A stretch of DNA of 16,618 nucleotides from CG1-02-33-12 sp964403775 (GTDB lineage Archaea; Nanobdellota; Nanobdellia; Woesearchaeales; CG1-02-33-12), in NCBI GenBank assembly GCA_964403775.1, contig CAYOHL010000016.1:1-16618 (forward strand). Direction: 5' to 3'. The stretch's first letter is position 1; each line of letters starts with the position of its first letter. A program made the position numbers and the translations under genes. Below the pieces are notes generated by a model. It saw only the letters and a list, made by a program, of their open reading frames with translations. It ran no database searches and was not told the DNA's origin. Below are positions 1-8,143 of the stretch, piece after piece.

Positions 1-14
1 ACATTATATAATAA

Positions 15-53
15 AAGAATTTATAAATAATCCTTATTTTTAGTTATAGGGGG
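15..53 (+). promoter_or_regulatory. mcm promoter and possible ribosome-binding site
   Basis: A purine-rich stretch (BRE-like, about 13-19) is followed by a TTTATAAAT TATA box at about 20-28. That would place transcription start near 45-52, only 15-20 bases before the mcm ATG at 66. A GGGGG run at 49-53 lies 12 bases from the ATG, longer than a normal Shine-Dalgarno spacing, so it may or may not act in ribosome binding. The match is by eye to the archaeal TATA/BRE pattern. Confidence 0.55.
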
Positions 54-65
54 TAAATTTTTATA

Positions 66-2084
66 ATGGATGCTGCTGAACAAATAAAAAGGTTTTATGA
101 TTTTCTGGAAAAAAACTATCATGACAAATTACTGGAAAGAGTAAGAAAGGGTAAAGGCTCCTTTGTAATTGATTTTCAGGAATTGTCAAGATTTGACCCA
201 GAGCTTGCAGAAGAGCTTTTAGAATTGCCAGAGGAAACAATAAAGGCAGCTGAGATAGCTGTTGAGCAGTTTGAGCTTCCAATTTCAGTAAAACGCTTCA
301 GAATAAGGCTGACAAATATCCCAGAAGACCAGCAGATTGCAATAAGGCATATAAGGGCTAATCATATAAACAAGCTTCTTGTCTTAAAAGGGATAGTAAG
401 GCAGTCATCTGATGTAAGGCCGCAGACAGTTTCTGCAAAGTTTGAATGTCCAAGCTGCGGCAATACCATATCTATATTGCAGCTTGGCCAGAAATTCAGA
501 GAGCCAGCAAGGTGTTCCTGCGGCAGAAAAGGCAAATTCAGGCTCTTGAGCAAGGATCTTGTTGACTCGCAGCGCTTGGTTGTTGAGGAAGCACCTGAAT
601 CATTGGAAGGAGGAGAGCAGTCAAAGAGGATTTCTGTTTTTCTGAGAGAGGATTTGGTAGAGCCAATAATGGAGAAAAAAACAACACCTGGAAGCAAGAT
701 TCTGGTTACAGGCATATTAAAGGAAATTCCTATCCCTTTAAGAGAGGGCGGCACATCAACAAGATTTGATATTATTGTAGAGGCAAACTATATAGAGCCA
801 ATAGAAGAAACATTTGAAACAATTGACATAAGCGAAGAGGATGAGAAAGAGATTAAGAAATTGGCAGATGACCCAAAAATTTATGAAAAACTAACAAGAA
901 GCATAGCCCCATCCATCTATGGCCATGATGATATAAAAGAGGCATTGGTATTGCAGTTAATGGGTGGAGTCAAAAAAGAGAGAAAAGACGGCACAATTAC
1001 AAGGGGCGATATGCATATATTGTTAGTAGGCGACCCAGGGGCTGCAAAAAGCACATTATTGATTTTTATGTCCCATGCTGCCCCAAAGGCAAGGTATGTT
1101 GCTGGCCGTGGCGCAAGCGGTGCAGGCCTTACAGCTGCTGTTGTAAGGGATGAGTTTTTGAGAGGGTGGGCCTTGGAAGCAGGGGCAATGGTTCTTGCAA
1201 ACAGGGGCTATTGCATGATTGATGAGCTTGACAAAATAAGCACAGAAGACAGGTCTGCATTGCATGAGGCTTTATCAGAACAGAGAATTAGCATAAGCAA
1301 GGCAAATATACAGGCTACATTAAGGGCAGAGACAACAGTGCTGGCTGCAGCAAACCCAAAGCTTGGAAGGTTTGACCCTTATCAGCCGATAGCACAGCAG
1401 ATTGATTTGCCTCCTGCCCTGATAAACAGGTTTGACTTAATCTTTCCAGTAAGGGACCTGCCCAATAAGGATATGGATGAAAAGATTGCAAGCCATGTTC
1501 TTAGTCTCCAGCAGGAAACAGACATTAAAGAGCCAGAAGTCCCAATCCCCCTGCTCAAAAAATATGTTGCCTATGCAAAGCAGAACATTTCTCCAAAACT
1601 GACAGACGGCGCAATAGAGGAAATCAAAAAGTTTTATGTTGATTTAAGAAACATGGGGACAGAAGAAGAGGCAATAAAGCCAATACCAATCTCAGCAAGG
1701 CAATTGGAAGCTTTGGTAAGGCTTGCTGAAGGCTCTGCTAGAATAAGATTCTCAAAAAAAGTTACAAGACCTGATGCAAAGCGTGCAATAAGAATATTAA
1801 AATACTGCCTTATGCAGGTTGGCTTTGATTATGAGACAGGCCAGATTGATATTGACAGGATATCCACAGGCATACCTGCAAGCCAGAGAAGCAGGATTGT
1901 GCAGGTCAGGGAAATAATAACCGAGCTTGAAGCCAGCCTTGGCAAGACCATTCCACTGGATGACATTCTCAGGAGCGCATCTGAAAAGGGTATTGAGGAA
2001 AGCGAGGTTGAAGAGATTATAGAGAAGCTTAAACGCTCAGGCGATATATTTGAGCCAAGGAGAAACTTCATAAGCAAACTTTAA
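66..2084 (+). CDS. mcm: Minichromosome maintenance (MCM) replicative DNA helicase
   Basis: This is the ATP-driven hexameric 3'-5' helicase that unwinds DNA at the archaeal replication fork. The 672-residue length is normal for an archaeal MCM. The N-terminal domain (about 1-250) has a zinc site at C128, C131, C150 and C152; the second pair is CxC rather than the common CxxC. The AAA+ domain (about 270-580) has Walker A GDPGAAKS (322-329, K328), Walker B MIDELD with D386/E387, sensor-1 N430 and the arginine-finger motif NRFD with R455. A winged-helix tail follows (about 600-672). There is no intein. The ATG at 66 is the only plausible start, after a TATA box and a G-run. The stop is one base before the next ATG, so the RPA-like gene downstream is almost certainly cotranscribed. 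All catalytic motifs are intact. Confidence 0.98.
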   Translation: MDAAEQIKRFYDFLEKNYHDKLLERVRKGKGSFVIDFQELSRFDPELAEELLELPEETIKAAEIAVEQFELPISVKRFRIRLTNIPEDQQIAIRHIRANHINKLLVLKGIVRQSSDVRPQTVSAKFECPSCGNTISILQLGQKFREPARCSCGRKGKFRLLSKDLVDSQRLVVEEAPESLEGGEQSKRISVFLREDLVEPIMEKKTTPGSKILVTGILKEIPIPLREGGTSTRFDIIVEANYIEPIEETFETIDISEEDEKEIKKLADDPKIYEKLTRSIAPSIYGHDDIKEALVLQLMGGVKKERKDGTITRGDMHILLVGDPGAAKSTLLIFMSHAAPKARYVAGRGASGAGLTAAVVRDEFLRGWALEAGAMVLANRGYCMIDELDKISTEDRSALHEALSEQRISISKANIQATLRAETTVLAAANPKLGRFDPYQPIAQQIDLPPALINRFDLIFPVRDLPNKDMDEKIASHVLSLQQETDIKEPEVPIPLLKKYVAYAKQNISPKLTDGAIEEIKKFYVDLRNMGTEEEAIKPIPISARQLEALVRLAEGSARIRFSKKVTRPDAKRAIRILKYCLMQVGFDYETGQIDIDRISTGIPASQRSRIVQVREIITELEASLGKTIPLDDILRSASEKGIEESEVEEIIEKLKRSGDIFEPRRNFISKL

Positions 2085-2085
2085 A

Positions 2086-2751
2086 ATGCCAGAACAACAA
2101 AAAAGACAAATAGCATGCAAGGCAAGGATAGCTGATTTAATTAATGGAAAATATGTGAAGGAAGAGGGATGGACACCAAACTACATAATAACAAAGCAGG
2201 GCAAGCATATATCAAGAATAAATTTAATAGGGACAGTCATCTCTAAAACAGAAGACGGCCCTGAATACCAGTCCTTTGTTGTGGACGATGGCAGCGGAGC
2301 TATCTCCTTAAGGTCGTTTGAAAAAAATGACAGTGTGAAAAGCATAGAGGTTGGCGATGTTGTGATATTGATTGGAAGGCCCAGGGAGTATGGCTCTGAA
2401 AAATATATTGTGCCTGAAATCATGAAAAAAATTAATAATAAGAAATGGATAGATGTCAGAAAAATAGAGCTTAAGATAGAGGACCTAAAAACAGCAGAGC
2501 TGCCTGCAAAAGAGGAAAAAATAGTTGTTGAGAGTGTTGGTGGCGAGCCTGAAGAACAGCCCAAAAAAGCCACAAACAAGCCCCAGATAGTTTATGAGGC
2601 AGTAAAAGAGCTTGATTCTGGCCAGGGCGTTGATATTGATAAAATAATCAAGAAAACAGGCATAAGGGAAACAGAGGAGATAATCAGGAAATTCCTTATG
2701 GAAGGGGAGATGTTTGAGATAAGGCCAGGCAAAATAAAAATCCTAGAGTGA
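2086..2751 (+). CDS. RPA32-like single-stranded DNA-binding protein (OB-fold plus winged helix)
   Basis: The 221-residue protein has one OB-fold (about 43-125, a run of beta-strands with the pattern INLIGTVISK, YQSFVVDDGSGAISL and VGDVVILIGRPREY), an acidic/lysine-rich linker (about 130-163) and a C-terminal winged helix (about 165-221). That OB plus wHTH order is the plan of eukaryotic RPA32 and of archaeal RPA-associated proteins, which bind single-stranded DNA and recruit partners through the wing. The start follows the mcm stop by one base (TAA-A-ATG), implying translational coupling and a shared role at the fork. I see no zinc finger or second OB-fold, so it is either a minimal RPA or the partner of a larger RPA encoded elsewhere. 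The exact subfamily was not verified. Confidence 0.8.
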   Translation: MPEQQKRQIACKARIADLINGKYVKEEGWTPNYIITKQGKHISRINLIGTVISKTEDGPEYQSFVVDDGSGAISLRSFEKNDSVKSIEVGDVVILIGRPREYGSEKYIVPEIMKKINNKKWIDVRKIELKIEDLKTAELPAKEEKIVVESVGGEPEEQPKKATNKPQIVYEAVKELDSGQGVDIDKIIKKTGIRETEEIIRKFLMEGEMFEIRPGKIKILE

Positions 2752-2764
2752 TATATTTAAAAAA

Positions 2765-2848
2765 TCAGGCACTAACTAAAACCCCTTTTTTCTTATGAGC
2801 CTCTTTTTCAAGGGCAGCTGAGATTAATGCTTTTTCTAACTCCAACAT
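2765..2848 (-). pseudogene. Possible tiny or relict ORF, 27 codons
   Basis: An ATG at 2848 opens 27 codons encoding MLELEKALISAALEKEAHKK and a short tail, ending in TGA. The residue usage looks like an amphipathic helix of a real protein, and the frame remains open for more than ten codons upstream of the ATG. There is no ribosome-binding site on that strand. The plus strand just beyond (about 2886-2943) also has a short protein-like reading (IEFDDLLEKIDEIK) ending in TAA. These may be remains of decayed genes between two convergent operons, or chance. I cannot assign a family. Confidence 0.25.
2786..2807 (+). terminator. T-run terminator candidate after the RPA-like gene
   Basis: A T6 run at 2786-2791 and a T5 run at 2803-2807 lie 35-56 bases downstream of the stop of the RPA-like gene. 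Archaeal RNA polymerase commonly terminates at such oligo-T tracts without a hairpin. Assignment is by position and composition only. Confidence 0.3.
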
Positions 2849-2903
2849 TTTTTGGAGGATTGCACTTTTTGAATTTAAAGTATAGAGTTTGATGATCTTC
2901 TTG

Positions 2904-2909
2904 AAAAAA
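2904..2909 (-). terminator. T-run terminator candidate after the SpoIIM-like gene
   Basis: On the minus strand a T6 run (A6 on the plus strand) lies about 27 bases past the stop of the SpoIIM-like gene, with further T-rich bases between. It would end the minus-strand operon before it meets the convergent mcm operon. Confidence 0.25.
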
Positions 2910-2935
2910 TTGATGAAATAAAATTATGTTGTATC

Positions 2936-3787
2936 TTAGAAAAATAAAGGGGTCACATAAACCTCGAGAAGGGCTGCCAGGAAAATAATAACCACTGCAA
3001 TTATTATAAGGTTGGATGAGTCAAGGATTATTCTCTCATATTTTTTTGTTCCCAAGTCATGCCTGATAACAGCTACTGAGATTATAGAGCCAGCTAAACC
3101 TCCAATAAAATAGGCAGCTATCTCCGGAATGCCATGGACAGCATACCTCAACAAGCTAATGGAAAAAATATGAAAGTATTTTGCTGCGCCTACTAATCCC
3201 AACATGCTGGCTTCTGCACTCACCCCTGTTCTGATAAGATTTCCAATTGCAGTGCCAATAACAGATGCATTCCACGTTAAAATAAATATTGCCCCGACGC
3301 CATAGATAAATGCAAATAAAACACAGAAAATCAGCACCTTGAGGTTATTGAAGAATATTTTTGTGAAAATATCAAAATTCTGGAAAAAACTCCCTGTTAT
3401 GCCTGTGTTGATATTTGCAATTGTCTGCGTCTGAACAGAAAATGCACTTTGCACTAGGCCTGCCGGGAGGAAAGTGTACCATAAAGAAAATGATACAGTA
3501 AAGCCTAAAAAAAGGAACAGAAAAAATAAGATAACCCTGCCATGCTCCCTCAATAAAGTGGTTTCCTCGCTGACAACAACATCTTTTTTTTCCTCTAGTT
3601 TTATTGTATTATAAACAAGGGGAACGCATGCCATTGTGGTTAAAAAGACCATGACAAGGCTTGTATGCTCGTGAAATATCCAAAAGCTTAATAGAATGGC
3701 GACTGAGGAATAAAAAAGGCCTATGAAAAATAGCTCCCACGGCTTTTTTGCTGCTCTTATCGGGTTGACTAATGACTCTAAAACCAT
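2936..3787 (-). CDS. SpoIIM-family (stage II sporulation protein M / DUF95) integral membrane protein
   Basis: The 283 residues form about six to seven membrane helices (approximately 18-38, 43-60, 83-104, 148-172, 190-215, 220-242, 258-280). The family signature is visible: FFNNLK (about 145-150), a long hydrophobic segment with a following WNASVIG, and the HGIPE motif (218-222) in the last third. SpoIIM is named for a Bacillus septal membrane protein, but homologues in non-sporulating archaea are common and their role is unknown, so sporulation should not be inferred. It starts 23 bases after the DUF2229 gene on the same strand and could be cotranscribed with it. A TATA-like box overlapping that gene's stop codon suggests it can also be transcribed alone as a leaderless message. 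Confidence 0.85.
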   Translation of the reverse strand: MVLESLVNPIRAAKKPWELFFIGLFYSSVAILLSFWIFHEHTSLVMVFLTTMACVPLVYNTIKLEEKKDVVVSEETTLLREHGRVILFFLFLFLGFTVSFSLWYTFLPAGLVQSAFSVQTQTIANINTGITGSFFQNFDIFTKIFFNNLKVLIFCVLFAFIYGVGAIFILTWNASVIGTAIGNLIRTGVSAEASMLGLVGAAKYFHIFSISLLRYAVHGIPEIAAYFIGGLAGSIISVAVIRHDLGTKKYERIILDSSNLIIIAVVIIFLAALLEVYVTPLFF

Positions 3788-3807
3788 ATGCTTAACTGCT
3801 CTTATTT

Positions 3808-3818
3808 AATTTATATAT
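3808..3818 (-). promoter_or_regulatory. Internal TATA box for the SpoIIM-like gene
   Basis: The minus strand reads GATATATAAAT about 25-30 bases before the ATG at 3787. At archaeal spacing the transcript would begin at or next to the start codon. The box overlaps the stop codon of the upstream gene (3811-3813), so the SpoIIM-like gene may have its own promoter inside the operon. Confidence 0.45.
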
Positions 3819-6159
3819 CTTTTGTTTTTAAAGCAGTTTGTTTTTTATTCTCATACCTCTCTTTTACTTGTGCAAAAAAAGTGTCTATTCTCATCTCTCT
3901 TGTGCTATCCTGAAAGCCATCATATTCTATGGACACAAAGGGGATGCTGTTGTTGTCTTTTCTGAATTTGGGCATAAAGCCAGCTACAGTCAGTCCTGGC
4001 ATGCAGTTAAATGGGATAACACTGATAATACCATCCAAACCTCTTTTTACAAAATCTTGTGCTTTTCCCATGCTTACTATGGCCTCTCCGCCAATATAAT
4101 GCCTGATATATTTTTCACCGTTTGAAACCAGTTCTTCTGCAGATATATCATCAAAGCCCTGCATATATGGCAGGGTTGCCTTAAACAACTTATGTTCATA
4201 ACCAATCATAAACCTGTATAATACTGATTTCAAGAGCCATTCCCTTAAGTCAGCTTTTTTTCTGTTTAAGCTGAATTTTTCCCTTGCAAGAACAGAGCTA
4301 AGGTAATAAGAATAAGCCAAGTATTCTGTTGCCGGGGCTAGCCAGACTTCTGCTCCCTTTTCCTCAAGTTTTCTTATGATGTTTTGGTTGGCTGGCTCAT
4401 GAAGCCTTACATAAAACTCGCCAACTATGCCTATCTTTGGTTTTTTTTCATTGGTCCTTTTGACTTGAGAAAATTCCTCTTGGGCATTTCTTAGGATTTT
4501 CTCAACAGGGGATAATTTTCCATTAAACAAATCAGAAAAAAATGCATTGCCTATAGTTAAATAGGTTTTTATTTTTCCAAGATTAGTTTTTGGGTCTGCC
4601 AAATAATCAAGAAGCCCTTTCATGTATTTTTCATAAATCTTGTCAGATGCCCCTTTATTAACCTCGTATGGTTTTGTATGCATTCTCATTTTTTCAAGCT
4701 GGTCAACTGCAGTCATACCAGACCATGCCTTGATTAATAGGGGCATGCCAAGATTAAACTCAGCTCCTAGTTCGCCGCCTGTTATTATGTCAACGTCTAT
4801 CCCCTTTTTCTGGAATAAAAGAGATTCCAGGCTTGCATACTGTCCTAATCTGCAGGGCCCGCAGTCAGTTGTTGCCTGAAAAAAGGCAAACTTCTTTTCG
4901 TCAAATTCCGGTTTTTGCATAAAATTAAGCATGGCCTCTGTAGTGTGTAAATAGGGCGTGCATACCAAACCGCATGTGCAGCTTCTTGCTTTTTCCATGG
5001 TTTCATCAGGGCTTACATCCAGAACCTTTGACTGGATTTTATATGCATTTAAAACAGCAGATAGTGCATGATTGTGTTTTGACATCGGGGGAAAAACAGG
5101 AATTTTTTTTCCCTTAATCTTATCAAGCCCCTTTAGCTTTACGCTAAAAACCCTGCTGGTTTGCTTTGCCTCTATTTCTAGGTAGGATTTAACAGTGTTG
5201 AAGAATGCCTGCAACCTGGTATCGATTCCAGCATCTCCGGTGTGCTCATCCATCTCAATTGTTAAAAATGGCTTTTGCGCCCTGCATCTCATCTGCTGGT
5301 TTATCTGGGTGTCTGGACCGCAGGCAAAATAGGTTATATCAATCCCAAACAGGTTCCTGTTTTTATTTAACAGTTCTATTGCAGCCAGCTTCTTCTGGCC
5401 CTGTATCCAGTACATCTTTGGCATTTGTTTAGAAATATCTATTGCTCCTATGGGGGCAAGTTCAAGGGGGATTGCAAGATGGCCAGCATCTAAAATCTTA
5501 TTTACAATATCATTATTAACATTTGCATCATAAGCTGTGTATGGTCTTGCCATAACCAAAAAGGCAGGTTCATTCTTATATTTCTCCTCTTTAAATCTGC
5601 TTTGGATAGAACCAAAAACCTCTTCTGTTTTTTCCTCAATTTTTTTGTCAAACCTTTCTTTATTTATTAACCCCTCTTGAAGTGCAGCCCTAACCTTTTT
5701 TGTATTATGGCCCATCTTTGCCACAGCCTTCCTCATCTGGTCCTCAAGATGATTGAACCCCCAGTCAAAAAACAGGGAGGGAGAAACAAGGTTTTCTGAA
5801 TTAAGGCCTTCCTTAATAAGCTCTGGTGCAGATTTCATAAGGTCTGGCGTAGACTGTGTCCATGGGCATGTAACACAATATTTATAGCTGCCAGTTGGTT
5901 TCCCTGTATTTGCAATATAGGGGATAAAAATAAAATCTTCTCTTTTTAGTTTTTTCAGCAGGTTGTCGACATGGCCATATGCAACCTTGGTTGGAAAACA
6001 ATATTCTGCTGGAACTATCTCTAGACCGCGATTTATTATCTTCCTGTTAGTTTCATCTGAAACAATGGTTTCTAGACCCAAATAATCAAAAAAAGGGATA
6101 AACAGGGGCGAGAAATCATTAAATAACAATCCCCTTGGGATTCCGACTCTCATCTGCAT
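3811..6159 (-). CDS. DUF2229 / HgdB-like protein, acyl-CoA dehydratase activase-related (COG3580/COG3581 type)
   Basis: The 782-residue protein opens with the DUF2229 signature (VGIPRGLLF at 5-13, AEYCFPTK at 51-58, YCVTCPW at 94-100). The rest resembles the cluster-binding subunits of 2-hydroxyacyl-CoA dehydratases, including SCTCGLVC (393-400), DCGPCRLGQY (432-441) and the closing FNCMPG (717-722). All eleven cysteines (54, 95, 98, 280, 292, 394, 396, 400, 433, 436, 719) sit in motif-like settings, which suggests bound iron-sulfur. In bacteria this region is usually the C-terminal half of one roughly 1400-residue protein whose N-terminal half is the ATPase encoded next door. Here it overlaps that gene by 10 bases. 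GGAGG sits 4 bases before the ATG at 6159 and 10 before a second in-frame ATG at 6153. The second gives MRVGIPRG, the usual family start, so either is possible. Substrate unknown; cytoplasmic. Confidence 0.85.
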   Translation of the reverse strand: MQMRVGIPRGLLFNDFSPLFIPFFDYLGLETIVSDETNRKIINRGLEIVPAEYCFPTKVAYGHVDNLLKKLKREDFIFIPYIANTGKPTGSYKYCVTCPWTQSTPDLMKSAPELIKEGLNSENLVSPSLFFDWGFNHLEDQMRKAVAKMGHNTKKVRAALQEGLINKERFDKKIEEKTEEVFGSIQSRFKEEKYKNEPAFLVMARPYTAYDANVNNDIVNKILDAGHLAIPLELAPIGAIDISKQMPKMYWIQGQKKLAAIELLNKNRNLFGIDITYFACGPDTQINQQMRCRAQKPFLTIEMDEHTGDAGIDTRLQAFFNTVKSYLEIEAKQTSRVFSVKLKGLDKIKGKKIPVFPPMSKHNHALSAVLNAYKIQSKVLDVSPDETMEKARSCTCGLVCTPYLHTTEAMLNFMQKPEFDEKKFAFFQATTDCGPCRLGQYASLESLLFQKKGIDVDIITGGELGAEFNLGMPLLIKAWSGMTAVDQLEKMRMHTKPYEVNKGASDKIYEKYMKGLLDYLADPKTNLGKIKTYLTIGNAFFSDLFNGKLSPVEKILRNAQEEFSQVKRTNEKKPKIGIVGEFYVRLHEPANQNIIRKLEEKGAEVWLAPATEYLAYSYYLSSVLAREKFSLNRKKADLREWLLKSVLYRFMIGYEHKLFKATLPYMQGFDDISAEELVSNGEKYIRHYIGGEAIVSMGKAQDFVKRGLDGIISVIPFNCMPGLTVAGFMPKFRKDNNSIPFVSIEYDGFQDSTREMRIDTFFAQVKERYENKKQTALKTKDI

Positions 6160-8132
6160 GAAGCCTCCATTATTTTCTGCCTCTCTTTAAATAAATTAGA
6201 CGGCCTTATTTTTTTCTCATGCTTTTTTGCACTGTATCTCTGGCATCTGTCGCCTATATAAAACTCCTCTTTTCCAATTTCAGCTTTTGTTATGTTGCAG
6301 TCATTTCCACATCCTTTATTAGTACACTCATAGGACCCAACACTATATTTAAGGCTTGAAATATTTTTAAATCCCCTAAAACTGCCCAAGCCAGAGCTGT
6401 TATATGCATATTTTGCTGCACCTATTGCGCCTGTGATATGGGGCCAGGGGGGTACAACTATTCCTCTTTTGAGGACAGTTTCAAGAGCAGCAACCTGCCC
6501 AAGATTAAATGCAGTTGCACCCTGGAAAACAACTACTGGTTTTATCTCTTTGCCGCTAACCACCTTTGCCAAATAATTCCTTGCAGTTGCCAATGCAAGG
6601 GCTGCACATAAATCCCCTAAAGGCACATTATTCTGCTCATATTTTATGATTGATTGCTCTGACAAAACCGCACAAGTGCTGTCTATATCAGGGGGTTTCC
6701 TTGCCCCTAATGCAATACCCCCAAAATCTTGTATTTTAATGTTTCTGCGCATGGCATATTTTTCAAGCAATGCTCCGGTTCCAGCAGCACAAGCATTGTT
6801 CATTTCAAAGCCAACAACAACCCCCTGGCTTATATTGATAAATTTTGAATCCTGGCCGCCAAACTCAATAATACTGAATTCTTTTTTAGGATAGACTGTT
6901 GTTATGCCTGCAGCCTGTGCAGTGATTTCATCAACAATATGGGCTTTAGAGGCTCCGGCTATAAAACCAGTAAGCTGCCTTCCGCTTCCAGTTGTCCCTG
7001 CAACAACCTTTTTAATTTTATAGCCCCTTTCCATAACCTGGTTGTATACCTTATTTATAGAGTCTATTGCAGCCCCAACAGGGTCTACCTCTGTTCTCCT
7101 GTAGTGATATGCAAGCAGTCTAAACCTGTTATTAACCTTTGCTATCAATGCTGCCTTTGTGCTGACAGAGCCTATATCAATTCCCAAGCCAGCTAAAGGA
7201 ATATCTGCATTATAAGGCCAATCTTCTTTTGGCTTCATGATTCTGGATTTTTTGAAGATTAAGGGGCCTTGTGACTCATAGCTGAAGGGTTTGTTTAATT
7301 TCTGCTCTAATTTTTTTATTATGCCATTTAGGTAAGCATGCTGGCCATTGATTGCTGCACCAATTGCACTTGCATATAACCCTTGCTTTGGTATAATAAT
7401 CCTTTCAACTGGTATCTTGCAAACATCTGCTAAATGCTTAACAAAGGCTTTGCTAAGCGAGAGGCCGCCTATAAGAATAATCTTCGCTTCAGGCATTATG
7501 CCGTTTGACAGGATGTTTTTAAAACTATCTGCAGATGCCCTGTAAAGCGAGGCAGCCAATACATCTTTTGGAGTTCCCTTTTGTTGCTGGTGCACAACAT
7601 CAGATTCCCGGAAAACACCGCATTTTGCAGAGAGCTTTATGGTCTTTTTGGTTTGATTGGCAACATCAGACAATTCTTCTACTGAACCATAGTTAAATCT
7701 TTTGGCCATGTGCTCGAGCAATAAGCCTGAACCAACACCGCACTTATCTTCTAAATTATAATTTTCTAAAAATAATCTCCTGTCACATTTTTCAAACTCA
7801 AAATATCTCTGGCTTGATGCCCCTGCATCAATTACCCCTACTTTCTCATTTTCCCGGATATCCAAAACAATGGACTCTATGCCCTTTTTAGTTGCAATTG
7901 ATTCATTTATCAGTTGTTTTTTGTTTAGAGTGTCTGACAAAGAAAATGAGCCAACGCCTGTTACACCAATGCAGGCATTACCACCATGCCTTGCTATAAG
8001 TTCACCCAAGATCTCTTTTAAGGCATAAACCGGTTTTCCTTTTATCTTTTTTTGATAAAGGGCTATATTTTCTCCATCTATCACAACTGCCTTCAGGCTG
8101 TCAGAACCAATATCTACCCCAACTCTTTTCAT
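6150..8132 (-). CDS. Tandem BcrAD/BadFG-type ATPase (2-hydroxyacyl-CoA dehydratase activase family, COG1924)
   Basis: These ASKHA ATPases couple ATP hydrolysis to injection of a low-potential electron into a partner Fe-S protein. The 660 residues hold two such domains. Domain 1 (about 1-262) has GVDIGSDSLK (5-14), CGVGSG (131-136), CGVFRESD (171-178) and IGGLSLS (221-227). Domain 2 (about 315-577) has GIDIGSVSTK (317-326), GGQDSK (425-430), CAAGTG (448-453) and STCAVLSEQS (485-494). In HgdC each subunit gives two cysteines about 39 residues apart to a shared 4Fe-4S cluster. Both domains keep such a pair (C131/C171, C448/C487), so one chain could hold the cluster internally. A tail motif (C603, C608, C612, then GDRC with C630) matches the linker of fused bacterial homologues. 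Domain 1 has a degenerate GGQDSK. The ATG at 8132 lies about 26 bases from a TATA box. Confidence 0.9.
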   Translation of the reverse strand: MKRVGVDIGSDSLKAVVIDGENIALYQKKIKGKPVYALKEILGELIARHGGNACIGVTGVGSFSLSDTLNKKQLINESIATKKGIESIVLDIRENEKVGVIDAGASSQRYFEFEKCDRRLFLENYNLEDKCGVGSGLLLEHMAKRFNYGSVEELSDVANQTKKTIKLSAKCGVFRESDVVHQQQKGTPKDVLAASLYRASADSFKNILSNGIMPEAKIILIGGLSLSKAFVKHLADVCKIPVERIIIPKQGLYASAIGAAINGQHAYLNGIIKKLEQKLNKPFSYESQGPLIFKKSRIMKPKEDWPYNADIPLAGLGIDIGSVSTKAALIAKVNNRFRLLAYHYRRTEVDPVGAAIDSINKVYNQVMERGYKIKKVVAGTTGSGRQLTGFIAGASKAHIVDEITAQAAGITTVYPKKEFSIIEFGGQDSKFINISQGVVVGFEMNNACAAGTGALLEKYAMRRNIKIQDFGGIALGARKPPDIDSTCAVLSEQSIIKYEQNNVPLGDLCAALALATARNYLAKVVSGKEIKPVVVFQGATAFNLGQVAALETVLKRGIVVPPWPHITGAIGAAKYAYNSSGLGSFRGFKNISSLKYSVGSYECTNKGCGNDCNITKAEIGKEEFYIGDRCQRYSAKKHEKKIRPSNLFKERQKIMEASCR

Positions 8133-8143
8133 TCCAAGGGGAA

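Noticed and set aside
3838..5432. Plus-strand ORFs of 75-95 codons opposite the DUF2229 gene
   Set aside because: They are antisense shadows of a long, well-conserved coding frame and show no recognisable protein features.
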